Shown in pieces: positions 51,875 to 62,003 of a stretch of 64,000 nucleotides of DNA. Source of the DNA: an uncultured Acidobacteriia bacterium. GTDB taxonomy: Bacteria; Acidobacteriota; Terriglobia; Bryobacterales; Bryobacteraceae. The notes beneath the pieces were generated by a model. It was not told where the DNA came from, ran no database searches, and saw nothing but the letters and a program-made list of their open reading frames with translations. Location: the NCBI GenBank assembly GCA_903881085.1, contig CAIRSA010000372.1, positions 1 through 64,000 on the forward strand, read 5' to 3'. Numbering within the stretch: the first letter of the stretch is position 1; every line of letters starts with the position of its first letter. Made by a program: the position numbers and the translations under genes.

Positions 51875-52834
51875 CTAAGCGCGTCCGGCGATGCGGCCAG
51901 AACCTATCGGAGCTTCGGAAGCAGCGATGTTCGCATCGATAAACTCTACGCGGTTTCTTCCGTTGTGCTTGGCACGGTATAAGGCATCGTCGGCAATTTG
52001 GATCAGCTTATCGCCGGAAACGCCACTTACCAGATTGGTAGCTCCCAGACTAGCGGTAACGAACACTGGGCCGCTTTCAAGCATGATGGGTTCGGTTCGA
52101 ATCGCGCTCAGCATTCGCTCGGCTTGAGCCACCGTGCAGTGCTCGTCGCAACCGGGCAGGACGATCAAAAATTCTTCGCCCCCGTAGCGGCCGATGGAGT
52201 CGTAGTCCCTGACACAGGAAGCCATGCGGTTTGCACATTCCTTCAGCACTGTATCCCCAGCCGCGTGGCCATAAGTATCGTTGATCCGCTTGAACAGGTC
52301 CAGATCCAGAATCACCAGGCCAAGGCCATCGTGCATTCGTTGATCGCGAGCCATCTCCATATGCAGCATTTCTACGATCGTGCCGCGATTCTTCAGGCCC
52401 GTGAGCGAATCGTGGGTGGCCTGCTGTCGAAGCGCTTCGCGCGCCACCAACAGATCGTCCTGCAGGTCAATAATTCTCTGGCCGGCGCGCAGCCGCACGC
52501 GCAGTTCCTGTTGATCGAAGGGCTTGGCGATGTAATCGTCGGCGCCGGCATTCATGCCTTCGATCAGGTCTTTCTTTTCATTCTTCGAAGTGAGAAGAAG
52601 AATGTACGTGTAAGTGTCGCGATTACGCTGCCGGACCATGCTGCAAACTTCCGGACCGGTAAGTTCGGGCATCTCCCAATCGAGAATGGCAAGCCGCGGC
52701 GCATCGTCGGATTGAAACACATCCCAGGCGGCCTGGCCATCGTCCACCGAGATCACCTCGTAGTCCCAGTTCTGCAGCGATGCTTCCAGCACGCGCCGGG
52801 AAACTGCGTTGTCATCTGCGATTAGTATTCTCAT
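51875..52834 (-). CDS. Response regulator with diguanylate cyclase output (PleD-like)
   Basis: 319 residues. The receiver domain has the phosphoacceptor Asp 52 in AILDWEMPELTG and Lys 102 in YIAKPFDQ. The GGDEF domain shows RYGGEEFLIVLPG, with RDYD as the inhibitory site five residues before it. The output should be c-di-GMP synthesis controlled by phosphorylation. No histidine kinase is adjacent. It is the second c-di-GMP enzyme of the window. Confidence 0.93.
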   Translation of the reverse strand: MRILIADDNAVSRRVLEASLQNWDYEVISVDDGQAAWDVFQSDDAPRLAILDWEMPELTGPEVCSMVRQRNRDTYTYILLLTSKNEKKDLIEGMNAGADDYIAKPFDQQELRVRLRAGQRIIDLQDDLLVAREALRQQATHDSLTGLKNRGTIVEMLHMEMARDQRMHDGLGLVILDLDLFKRINDTYGHAAGDTVLKECANRMASCVRDYDSIGRYGGEEFLIVLPGCDEHCTVAQAERMLSAIRTEPIMLESGPVFVTASLGATNLVSGVSGDKLIQIADDALYRAKHNGRNRVEFIDANIAASEAPIGSGRIAGRA

Positions 52835-53091
52835 GCCCCAAAGTGACTATCGGTAGTCTTCGCCCGAAATTTAACCACACCCTGCTTATCGGACAGCTCA
52901 GGCAATCCGTTAATACTGGATCTCCTTGTCCGGCGTATTCGAAGTGGACCTACGAAAGGGTCTACGCATATCACGCGCTGATAGCTTTATCAGTATCATA
53001 TCGCTTTCCGTGCTGGAATGGGAGGAGCCTCAAAAGATGGGTCTCCCAATTCCATATCAAAATATCATAAGATCTTATTGGGGGAGTTCAA
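52835..53091. other. Intergenic region upstream of Rrf2 gene
   Basis: Divergent gap of 257 bases between the response regulator and Rrf2. It holds a 12-bp palindrome at 53067-53078; no gene is seen. Confidence 0.5.
53067..53078 (+). promoter_or_regulatory. Palindromic operator candidate for Rrf2
   Basis: ATAAGATCTTAT is a perfect 12-base palindrome, 13 bases before the Rrf2 start and directly ahead of a GGGGGAG ribosome site. Rrf2 dimers bind such symmetric AT-rich sites, so autoregulation is likely. Confidence 0.5.
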
Positions 53092-53556
53092 ATGATCTTT
53101 TCGCGAGCAGCGGAGTACGCAATCAGGGCGTGCATCGATATGGCGGTACTGGAGCCCGGCTCTTTTGGCATGGGCAAACACATCGCCGAACGAACGGGCG
53201 CACCTACACCATTCTTACTTAAAATACTACAACAACTAACGCGCGAACGAATCCTGCGTTCCAATAAGGGGCCTACGGGCGGATTCTCGCTCAGGGTTCC
53301 GCCATCGGAGCTGACACTGCGCCGCATTGTCGCCATAGTGGACGGCGAGGATGAGGAACCGCGTTGCATCGCCGGGTTCTCGGAATGCACCGATACAACG
53401 CCGTGCCCAATGCACGATAGCTGGAAACCGCTTCGGAGCGGTATCATGGAGTATCTGGACCGGACCACGATCGCGGTGCTCGCCGAAGCCGCCGCGGTCA
53501 AGCGGCGAACCGCTGATAAGAAGAAGACCAAGGCCAGTGGCCGCAAAAAGAGCTGA
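53092..53556 (+). CDS. Rrf2-family Fe-S transcriptional regulator
   Basis: 154 residues. The winged helix-turn-helix begins [21 protein letters not shown], and [21 protein letters not shown] is the recognition region. Three cysteines, Cys 92, 99 and 105 ([14 protein letters not shown]), stand in the place used for an Fe-S cluster in IscR and NsrR; the spacing C-x6-C-x5-C differs slightly from IscR (x5, x5). A lysine-rich tail follows. It probably senses iron-sulphur, redox or nitric oxide state. clpP starts 14 bases downstream. Confidence 0.9.
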   Translation: MIFSRAAEYAIRACIDMAVLEPGSFGMGKHIAERTGAPTPFLLKILQQLTRERILRSNKGPTGGFSLRVPPSELTLRRIVAIVDGEDEEPRCIAGFSECTDTTPCPMHDSWKPLRSGIMEYLDRTTIAVLAEAAAVKRRTADKKKTKASGRKKS

Positions 53557-53570
53557 GTAAAGGACAAGCC

Positions 53571-54182
53571 ATGCATAATTCCGTATTGGTCCCAATGGTG
53601 GTGGAACAGACCTCCAGGGGCGAGCGAGCTTTCGATATCTATTCTCGCCTGCTGAAGGAAAACATTATCTTCCTTGGGACCCCGATTGACGACAACGTCG
53701 CAAACCTGATCATCGCGCAAATGCTGTTTCTTGCCTCCGAAGATCCGGAGCGCGATATCTCGCTGTACATCAATTCACCCGGTGGATCCATCACGGCAGG
53801 ACTTGCCATTCTGGACACCATGCGTCTGGTGGAGCCCGACATCGTAACCTACTGCGTAGGCCAGGCCGCCAGTATGGGCGCTGTGTTGCTTGCCTGCGGA
53901 ACAAAAGGCAAACGCTTCAGCCTGCCACATTCGCGAATCCTGATCCACCAGCCCTCGATGAGCGGCCTGGCTGGACAGGCCACCGACATTGACATTTATG
54001 CCAAAGAGATTCTGCGCATGCGCGAGACGCTCAATGGGATTCTTGCTGATGCGGCCGGCCAGTCGATTGAAAAGGTCGCCCGCGACGTGGACCGCGATTA
54101 TATTCTGGAGCCGCAACAGGCTTTGGAGTATGGTCTGATCGACCACGTGATTTCGAAACGGACGGCGCCAGGTAAGCTGTAA
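53571..54182 (+). CDS. clpP: ATP-dependent Clp protease proteolytic subunit
   Basis: 203 residues, standard. Catalytic Ser 101 in [12 protein letters not shown] and His 126 in SRILIHQP; the Asp is in RDVDRD near 175. It forms the 14-subunit chamber used by ClpX/ClpA. AAGGA precedes the ATG. It shares the operon with an Rrf2 regulator rather than with tig or clpX, which is unusual. Confidence 0.96.
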   Translation: MHNSVLVPMVVEQTSRGERAFDIYSRLLKENIIFLGTPIDDNVANLIIAQMLFLASEDPERDISLYINSPGGSITAGLAILDTMRLVEPDIVTYCVGQAASMGAVLLACGTKGKRFSLPHSRILIHQPSMSGLAGQATDIDIYAKEILRMRETLNGILADAAGQSIEKVARDVDRDYILEPQQALEYGLIDHVISKRTAPGKL

Positions 54183-54265
54183 CGAAAGAACGAAGTGGCC
54201 CCGGGTGTAAGCCTGGGGCCATCTTACATTGGATGGCGCGTGGGTGGCGCAGGCGATTCGCCTGT

Positions 54266-54332
54266 GCGAATACTAACTCAAGAAAGCGTCATAGTGAAAA
54301 ACGAGTGGAAGTAGATTACCAATCAGCCGCAC
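54266..54332 (+). repeat. GCGAATACTAAC repeat, copy B
   Basis: The core GCGAATACTAACTCA is identical to copy A at 41186. The later AAAACGAGTGG and ATT..CAATC..CCG matches extend over the same length. A GGCGATTCGCC hairpin precedes it. It lies between clpP and the convergent cupin gene. Confidence 0.7.
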
Positions 54333-54338
54333 GTCGGG

Positions 54339-54980
54339 CTACTTTATTTCTACCACCAGGACTTCAAACTCTTTCCCGCCCAGATTCTCTTCCTTGTGGC
54401 GCGCTTTGCCGGCATAGCTCACATCGCCTGCCTTGTGCTTCGCAAGCTCCACCTTGCCATCCTCCGTAGTGATCTTGAAATCCTGATCCGACAAATACAC
54501 AACCACTCGCGGAAGGCCGTGCTCATGCATCGGCACGCTCTGCTTGGGGCCGATCTTCACGCGCAGCACGCGCACCTGCGGATTATCGAATTCCACCTTG
54601 TAGTTTTTCGGCGCCAGTTTCACCGGGTCCATCGCTGAGAACGCCGCGGGCGTGGAAGGCCCAGGCTTCTTCAGTTCGACTTCGATCAGGTGATTGTCGA
54701 TCTTGGTGGGATTCTCGCTTGTATGCTTGCCGCCGGCCGGACTCCACGCCACGCCGCCAGCTTTCCACTTTTGATTTTCCACGTGGCCGTCATCAAAGCG
54801 TAGCGTCTGGCCGCCCGCAGTGGGGTAGATCATCACCCGGTTCACCTTGTGCTCATGCAGCTTGCTCTTGGCGCCAACGGGCTGCGTGACGGTCAGCACT
54901 TTGATCAGATCGTTATCGACGTTGATGGTGCTTTGCTGCGCGAACGCCGCAGCGCTGAGGAACAACAGGAAGAATTTCAT
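54339..54980 (-). CDS. Secreted two-domain cupin-like protein
   Basis: 213 residues from ATG 54980, with signal peptide MKFFLLFLSAAAFAQQ. Two cupin-like halves can be seen. The first has SKLHEHKVNRVMIYP and SPAGGKHTSENP; the second has SVPMHEHGLPRVVVYL and VSYAGKARHKEEN. HxH metal-binding histidines are present in both halves. Its stop lies near the repeat copy B. It starts 15 bases after the PaaK-like gene stop and closes the operon. Confidence 0.72.
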   Translation of the reverse strand: MKFFLLFLSAAAFAQQSTINVDNDLIKVLTVTQPVGAKSKLHEHKVNRVMIYPTAGGQTLRFDDGHVENQKWKAGGVAWSPAGGKHTSENPTKIDNHLIEVELKKPGPSTPAAFSAMDPVKLAPKNYKVEFDNPQVRVLRVKIGPKQSVPMHEHGLPRVVVYLSDQDFKITTEDGKVELAKHKAGDVSYAGKARHKEENLGGKEFEVLVVEIK

Positions 54981-54995
54981 CAATGGCAGTATATC

Positions 54996-56264
54996 TTACA
55001 GGCGGACCCAGCGCCGCGCCTTCATCTCAAAGCGCGGCAATGTCCCGGCTGGCACGATGGAGATGGGGATGCGCAAGGCGAGCGAATCTTTCAGCGCCAC
55101 TTCAATGTGATGGCCGACATTTGCGGCGTCAGCAGTGCCAGGCTCCAACTCCACCTGAATGCGAAGCTCCGTCAGCGCGTGGCTGCGGTCGATCTCCACA
55201 CGAAATTCCGCCACCTGGTCAAAGGATCGCATGATCTCTTCGACCGCCCGCGGATAAACGTTGACGCCGCGCACAAACACCATGTCGTCGGTGCGGCCAA
55301 GGATCCCGCCTTCGAGCGCCATTTCATAACTGCCGCAGGCGCAGGGTTCAGCGGCCGCGCGCTGCACGATGTCACCCGTGCGATAGCGGATCAAAGGCGA
55401 GCCGGCGCGGCCAAGACTGGTCAGCACCAGTTCGCCGGTGCCACCAGCAGGGACAGCAGCATCGGTCAGTGAGTCCAACACTTCGGGAATATACGCGGAC
55501 TCGATAATGTGCAGCACGTCGTGACGCGCCGGGCATCCGAAGCTGACCGGGCCGACTTCGCTCATGCCATGGTGGTCGATCACCGTGGCCCCGTTCCAGA
55601 GTTTTTCAATCAGGCTGCGCGTGGCTGGAATGCTGCCACCGGGCTCGCCTGCAACAACGATTTTCCGGATGTGGCAAGCCGGCAAGTCGATATTCTCTTC
55701 CGCCGCGGCTTCGGCCAGCCGGATGGCATAGGTAGGCGTACAGCAGAGCACAGTCGACGCGGAATCGATCATGGTGGCCAGCCGGGCCGAACTGCGCATG
55801 CCGCCTCCTGGGATGCACAGGCAGCCCATGCGGGCCGCGGCATCGAAGGCTGTCCAGAAGCCGAGGAAGGGGCCGAAGGAGAAGGCGAAAAAGATGCGGT
55901 CCGCGGCAGTCACGCCGGCTTCGTCGAACACGCGTTCCCATTGGCCGAGCATCCAGTTCCAACTCTCCGGCGTATCAAGCCAGCGCATCGGCTTGCCAGT
56001 GGTGGCAGAGGTCTGGCAGAAGCGCGAATAACGCTCAACGGGGTAAGTCAGGTTCGAGCCGAACGGCGGATGGGCAGCTTGGTCGTCGATCAGTTCTTTC
56101 TTGAGTGTGAACGGCAGATTGGAAAGAAGTGAAGTGGCAGCCAAGCCTTGCAGCTTCTGCCGGTAGAAGGGGTTGGTCCGGCACACTTCGGAGAGCAGCG
56201 CGCTAAGTTTTTCGATTTGGTGCGCTTCGATATACGCGCGATCGGCGTTCCGGTCCGCGATCAC
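54996..56264 (-). CDS. Phenylacetate-CoA-ligase-like adenylate-forming enzyme
   Basis: 422 residues from GTG 56264. The PaaK fold is visible from YSRFCQTSATTGKPMRW (phosphate loop SATTGKP), DHHGMSEVGPVSFGCP, PLIRYRTGDIVQR, GRTDDMVFVRGVNVYP and RFEMKARRWVRL with the C-terminal catalytic lysine region. It would activate an aryl or alkyl acid as acyl-AMP and thioester. It shares one base with the radical SAM stop; a secreted cupin follows. A degradative paa cluster is not present. Confidence 0.85.
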   Translation of the reverse strand: MIADRNADRAYIEAHQIEKLSALLSEVCRTNPFYRQKLQGLAATSLLSNLPFTLKKELIDDQAAHPPFGSNLTYPVERYSRFCQTSATTGKPMRWLDTPESWNWMLGQWERVFDEAGVTAADRIFFAFSFGPFLGFWTAFDAAARMGCLCIPGGGMRSSARLATMIDSASTVLCCTPTYAIRLAEAAAEENIDLPACHIRKIVVAGEPGGSIPATRSLIEKLWNGATVIDHHGMSEVGPVSFGCPARHDVLHIIESAYIPEVLDSLTDAAVPAGGTGELVLTSLGRAGSPLIRYRTGDIVQRAAAEPCACGSYEMALEGGILGRTDDMVFVRGVNVYPRAVEEIMRSFDQVAEFRVEIDRSHALTELRIQVELEPGTADAANVGHHIEVALKDSLALRIPISIVPAGTLPRFEMKARRWVRL

Positions 56265-57595
56265 TATTTGGCTCCTACCGCCTGATGACGCGGCAGGAAG
56301 AAGCGATGCAGCAGGCTATCCACCTGGAGCAGTCCGTCGCGCGAGTATTGCAGACCTTCATCGGTCACGGTCAAGTGGCCCTGCTGCTGCAGCACGGCAA
56401 GATCGTCGGCAAAGCGCTGGTGAATATCGACGCCGTATTTTTCCTGGAAGTAAGCGCGGCGCACGCGGCCGAGCTTCATCTGCAGAATAAACTCGCGGAT
56501 CATGCGCTCTTCGTTCGAGGGCGTGAGGGCTCGATAGACAGGCAGTTCGCCCGTGCTCATGGCGTTGCAATAGGAGTCAAACTCAGTATCGTTCTGGAAG
56601 TGCGTGCCTTGAATGTGCGAGAAGCTGGCCACGCCCAGGCCGATCATATCGGCGCCCGCCCACAGCATGTCGCGGTACAGAAACTTGGTCTTCGCAGGGT
56701 CCTTCACCGCGGTGTAAGCACTGCCCACGGTGTAGCCTGCTTTCTCCATTTCCGAGAACGCATAGGCGACCCATTCGCGTTTGGTTTTCCAGGTGGCAAC
56801 CGGCGCCACGCTTGCTCCAAACACTTTCATCTCCTTAAACATGGTGGTGTTGTAAGGGACTTCCATCTGGTACACCGTGACGCTTTCAGGCGACATGGCG
56901 ATGGTGCGGCGTACGCACTCTTTCCAGTTCTCGGGCGTTTCGCCAACCATGCCGGCGATCAGATCGATGTTGATCTGTTGAAAGCCGATGGAGCGGGCGA
57001 AGTCGTAGCAGCGGTCAATCTCGCGCGAAAGATGGGCCCGGCCGTTGGCCTTGAGAATTTCGTCGTCAAAGTTTTCGATGCCGAGGCTGATGCGCGTGAT
57101 CCCCAGATCCTTGATCGCCTGCAGCTTGCCTTCCGTGATGGTGCCGGGTTCGCATTCGAACGCCACTTCCTGCGCCTGATCCCACGGCAAAGCGCGCTTC
57201 ATGCCTTCCGCTAGCCGGGTCAACTGCTTCGACGAAATGTAGGACGGCGTGCCACCGCCGAAGTAGACGAAGCTTGGCTTTCGTCCACCGATGAAAGGCT
57301 TGGCTGCGTAGAGTTCGATCTCCTGAATCGCGGCGTCGATGTAGCGTTCCACTTCGTCGGCGTTCTTATCGGTATAGACCTTGAAATAGCAGAAGTGGCA
57401 GCGTTTGCGGCAGAAAGGGATGTGGATGTAGACACCCAGCGGAGAGTCGATCGCCGGCGGCCGGTTGAGCACGGCCTGGGCATCGGCGGCGGCTTCGCGA
57501 TTCCAGAAAGAATAGGGCGGGTAGTTGGATACAAAGTAACTGCCTGCCGTGGTTTCCTCATCGGAACAGCCTGTTTTTTCTAAAATCTCACCCAT
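56264..57595 (-). CDS. HemN/HemW-like radical SAM protein
   Basis: 443 residues. The radical SAM cluster CRKRCHFCYF (C-x3-C-x2-C) comes at about residue 62. VYFGGGTPSYIS, FECEPGTI, ISLGIENFDDEILKANGR and INIDLIAGMVGETPENW follow as in coproporphyrinogen dehydrogenase-like proteins, and the HemN C-terminal domain is present. Its role may be haem handling, or, as in class C radical SAM methyltransferases, a modification in a small biosynthetic pathway. It shares a base with the PaaK-like gene, which is not typical for hemW. Confidence 0.83.
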   Translation of the reverse strand: MGEILEKTGCSDEETTAGSYFVSNYPPYSFWNREAAADAQAVLNRPPAIDSPLGVYIHIPFCRKRCHFCYFKVYTDKNADEVERYIDAAIQEIELYAAKPFIGGRKPSFVYFGGGTPSYISSKQLTRLAEGMKRALPWDQAQEVAFECEPGTITEGKLQAIKDLGITRISLGIENFDDEILKANGRAHLSREIDRCYDFARSIGFQQINIDLIAGMVGETPENWKECVRRTIAMSPESVTVYQMEVPYNTTMFKEMKVFGASVAPVATWKTKREWVAYAFSEMEKAGYTVGSAYTAVKDPAKTKFLYRDMLWAGADMIGLGVASFSHIQGTHFQNDTEFDSYCNAMSTGELPVYRALTPSNEERMIREFILQMKLGRVRRAYFQEKYGVDIHQRFADDLAVLQQQGHLTVTDEGLQYSRDGLLQVDSLLHRFFLPRHQAVGAK

Positions 57596-57824
57596 GGTCG
57601 CCTCGTGGAAAGAACGTTGGAAGAACTGCCGTTACGTTGTGTATTCGGGCCCGCTACGAGGGGAAGAATATGGAATCCTCCGGCCAGAAGACTGTTCTTT
57701 TAAATATACCATGCGTGGGATTGGAAGCTGTGAAAGGCTGGAATATGTTTCAGGCGAATACTAACCAAAAGAACAGCCGAATAGATTTAGAGACTCGTCT
57801 GCTGATCCAAAGTCTACAAAGCCG
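57596..57824. other. Intergenic gap with repeat copy C
   Basis: 229 bases upstream of the radical SAM gene. Only weak unmatched open frames are seen. It contains the GCGAATACTAAC repeat copy C. A promoter for the operon should be here, but no consensus is visible. Confidence 0.5.
57754..57778 (+). repeat. GCGAATACTAAC repeat, copy C
   Basis: GCGAATACTAACCAAAAGAA followed by CAGCC matches copy A with two differences. The 3' extension seen in A and B (AACGAGTGG) is not recognisable. Confidence 0.6.
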
Positions 57825-59345
<1,521 letters not shown>

Positions 59346-59355
59346 TTAAGCTTTG

Positions 59356-60099
59356 TTAGTAAGTTGCCCGCCCACCGCTTGCATCATAGCATTGCGCGGT
59401 TACGAAGCTGCAATCCGGGCTGGCTAGAAAGTGCACAACGGCTGCAATTTCCTCGGTGGTTCCAGTGCGGCGCATGGGAATCTTGTCCGTCATGTATTTG
59501 ATTTGCGCTTCCGGCAGTTGATCCAGAATTTTGGTACGGATCACTGCGGGCGAAACTGCGTTGACGCAAATGCCATCGGTGGCGAATTCCTTGCCAATGG
59601 CTTTGGTGAAGCCGATGACGGCGGCCTTGGTGGCCGAGTAGCCAGTCATCATCGGATTGCCTTCTTTGCCGGCAATCGAGGCGATGTTGACGATGCGGCC
59701 GTACTGGCGGCCCTTCATGTGGGCGGCCACGGCGCGGCAGCAGAAGAAGACGCCGTTCATATTCACGTCGATGGTCTTCTGCCAGGCTTCGTTGGTTTGA
59801 TCGGTAAGCGGACCGGCCGTGCCGGCGATTCCAGCGTTATTAACCAGGACGTCGATCTGTCCGGTCTTTGCTAGAACCATGGCCACGGCGCGGTCCACGG
59901 ATGCGGAGTCGGTTACATCGACCTGCACGGGAAACGCACGTTCGATCGTAGCCGCGGTAGCAGCAGCTGCATCGAAGTTCAAATCAGCGATGGCAACGGT
60001 TGCGCCAGCGCCGCTCAAGCGGCGTGCGATCGCTTCCCCGATGCCTGTTGCGGCGCCGGTAACGATCGCGGTTTGTCCAGTAAGGTCGAAGTAAGCCAT
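59356..60099 (-). CDS. Short-chain dehydrogenase/reductase (FabG-like)
   Basis: 247 residues. TGxxxGIG motif (TGAATGIGEAIARRL), DLNFD, NNAGIAG, and the YSATKAAV catalytic Tyr/Lys pair with serine in NIASIAG. NAVSPAVIRTKIL and a C-terminal ASGG(R)ATY are family landmarks. A 3-oxoacyl or sugar/alcohol reductase using NAD(P)H is implied. It starts five bases after the rplI stop, an unusual neighbour for a ribosomal gene. Confidence 0.88.
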   Translation of the reverse strand: MAYFDLTGQTAIVTGAATGIGEAIARRLSGAGATVAIADLNFDAAAATAATIERAFPVQVDVTDSASVDRAVAMVLAKTGQIDVLVNNAGIAGTAGPLTDQTNEAWQKTIDVNMNGVFFCCRAVAAHMKGRQYGRIVNIASIAGKEGNPMMTGYSATKAAVIGFTKAIGKEFATDGICVNAVSPAVIRTKILDQLPEAQIKYMTDKIPMRRTGTTEEIAAVVHFLASPDCSFVTAQCYDASGGRATY

Positions 60100-60103
60100 A
60101 GCG

Positions 60104-60553
60104 TTATTCTTCTTCTTTGACGACGTTGACAGGGATCTCGATCGTTACCGCTTTGTGCAGTTTGATTCCGACCTTGTGTTCGCCAAGCGTTTTGATGGGC
60201 TCAGGCAGCAGAATGTTCTTACGGTCAACCGTATACTTCTGCGCTTCCAGAGCTTCCGCGATGTCCTTGGAGGTAACCGAACCAAACAGCTGGTCGTTTT
60301 CGCCGGCTTTCTGTTTGATTACGATGACAACCGTGGACATGAGCTTGCCGAGTTCTTCGGCGTCCGACTGCTTCTTCGCATCGCGGCGAAGATGGGCGGA
60401 GCGCTCCTGCTCGACGATCTTCTTGTTGGAATCCGTAGCCGCAACAGCCAGGCGCTTGGGCAATAGGAAATTCCGGGCATAGCCCGGAGTAACCTTCACC
60501 ACGTCGCCTCTGGATCCGAGTTTTTCGATATCTTCTCTTAAAATGACTTCCAT
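60104..60553 (-). CDS. rplI: Ribosomal protein L9
   Basis: 149 residues. MEVILREDIEKLGSRGDVVKVTPGYARNFLLP is the L9 N-terminal domain signature, followed by the long connecting helix and C-domain. It belongs to the rpsF-rpsR-rplI order common in bacteria; ssb and other genes sometimes found there are absent. Confidence 0.97.
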   Translation of the reverse strand: MEVILREDIEKLGSRGDVVKVTPGYARNFLLPKRLAVAATDSNKKIVEQERSAHLRRDAKKQSDAEELGKLMSTVVIVIKQKAGENDQLFGSVTSKDIAEALEAQKYTVDRKNILLPEPIKTLGEHKVGIKLHKAVTIEIPVNVVKEEE

Positions 60554-60564
60554 GACGATGCTCC

Positions 60565-60867
60565 TTAGGACGCTGCCGCGAACGGCAGCAGTGCGATGTT
60601 ACGGGCCTGTTTGATCGATTCGGCGAGCCGGCGCTGATGAGGCGCGCACACGCCAGAAATGCGGCGCGGGGTGATCTTGCCGCGTTCGGAGATGAACGAG
60701 CCGAGCAACTTCACATCCTTGTAGTTGATGTCGTCGATCTTTTCCACGCAGAAACGGCACACTTTTTTGCGCCGGAAATATTGTTTCTTGCCAGTGACGA
60801 TCGCTTTGTCGCCGCCGGTGGGCCGCATAGAGCCGCTGATTGGACGTCCGCCTTTACGTTCTTCCAT
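60565..60867 (-). CDS. rpsR: Ribosomal protein S18
   Basis: 100 residues. The core [41 protein letters not shown] and [10 protein letters not shown] are S18 motifs. CRFC and the later cysteine suggest the zinc-binding (C+) form of the protein. The first 27 residues are an extension. Confidence 0.96.
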   Translation of the reverse strand: MEERKGGRPISGSMRPTGGDKAIVTGKKQYFRRKKVCRFCVEKIDDINYKDVKLLGSFISERGKITPRRISGVCAPHQRRLAESIKQARNIALLPFAAAS

Positions 60868-60882
60868 GTTCGTGATCCTCCT

Positions 60883-61395
60883 TTATTCCTTCTCCGCGGC
60901 AGGGGCAGCAGCCGGGGCGGCAGGAGCCGGAGCGGCGGGTGTGGGCACAACGGGCATGGGCGCGCCTGGGGCCGGAGCGCCAGGCATTGCGCCGGAACCC
61001 TGAGCCATCAATTGCTCAGCGGTCGGCAATGCGGGAGCAGCGGCAGGCGCGGGTTTGCGGTGAGCGCGCTTTTCGCGGATCTTCTTGCGCTTTTCGATCT
61101 TTTTCAGCTTTTCGTCAATGCGCACAGTGATGAATTTGATAACCGGGTCTGCTACGCGCAGGCGGCGTTCCAATTCCTTCACAACGGAAGCGGCAGCGGT
61201 GAACTGCATTAAGATATACAGTCCTTCGCTCTGCTTCGCGACGCGATAAGCAAGACGGCGTGTTCCCCAACGGTCGGCTTTATCGATGGTGCCGCCGGCA
61301 TGGGTTACTACGCCTTTCATCTGTTCGATCAATGCATCCACTTCTTCTTCAGGAGTGGAGGATTTCACGATGAACAACTCTTCGTAAATTCTCAT
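60883..61395 (-). CDS. rpsF: Ribosomal protein S6 with Pro/Ala-rich tail
   Basis: 170 residues, against about 95-135 in most bacteria. The core runs to about residue 105 ([45 protein letters not shown]). After a basic [16 protein letters not shown] stretch it continues as [17 protein letters not shown] and repeated [16 protein letters not shown]-type sequence. The tail is disordered-looking. Its start overlaps pth by 4 bases. Confidence 0.94.
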   Translation of the reverse strand: MRIYEELFIVKSSTPEEEVDALIEQMKGVVTHAGGTIDKADRWGTRRLAYRVAKQSEGLYILMQFTAAASVVKELERRLRVADPVIKFITVRIDEKLKKIEKRKKIREKRAHRKPAPAAAPALPTAEQLMAQGSGAMPGAPAPGAPMPVVPTPAAPAPAAPAAAPAAEKE

Positions 61396-61997
61396 TCTTC
61401 CTCTTTTGAGCCTTGGGCGCGGCGATTGTATTTCGCCATGGACTTTTCGACGCCTTCAGCAATTATGGATTCGACTGCCTGGCACACCGTGTCAAGCAGA
61501 GCATCCAATTCCAACATCTGCGCCCGCCTTAGAGGTGCGAGCACAAAATCCGCGTTTCCGGAAAGCGCATGCTCCGGACGGATGCCCACGCGAACGCGGG
61601 CAAACTCTTCAGTACCTAAACTACCGATGACGCTCTTGACACCGTTATGTCCGGCCGACGATCCCTTGGGGCGGAGGCGCAGGCTGTTCCATTCGAGCGC
61701 CAATTCGTCATAAACCAAAATCAAATTAGCCGCGCTGAGTTCGTACCTGGCAAGCAGGTCACGTACGCTGGCCCCGCTGCGGTTCATGAAGGTCTGCGGC
61801 TTAGCCAGGATGACTGGCGAGTTGCCTACCTTGCCCAAACCGGTGAGGGCCTGCGATTCGGGCCGCGTAATGCGGACCCCATTGCGCACGGCCAGACGAT
61901 CGACAGCCAAAAACCCGAGATTGTGCGGTGTAAGTTCGTATTCGGGCCCAGGGTTTCCCAGGCCCGCCACAAGCCAGGTTTTCGGCTCGTCTGGCAC
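61392..61997 (-). CDS. pth: Peptidyl-tRNA hydrolase
   Basis: 201 residues. [25 protein letters not shown] contains the catalytic histidine (THNxGF), and [16 protein letters not shown] and [11 protein letters not shown] follow. It recycles stalled peptidyl-tRNA. It overlaps rpsF by 4 bases and starts six bases after rplY. Confidence 0.95.
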   Translation of the reverse strand: MPDEPKTWLVAGLGNPGPEYELTPHNLGFLAVDRLAVRNGVRITRPESQALTGLGKVGNSPVILAKPQTFMNRSGASVRDLLARYELSAANLILVYDELALEWNSLRLRPKGSSAGHNGVKSVIGSLGTEEFARVRVGIRPEHALSGNADFVLAPLRRAQMLELDALLDTVCQAVESIIAEGVEKSMAKYNRRAQGSKEEE

Positions 61998-62003
61998 AGG
62001 CTA

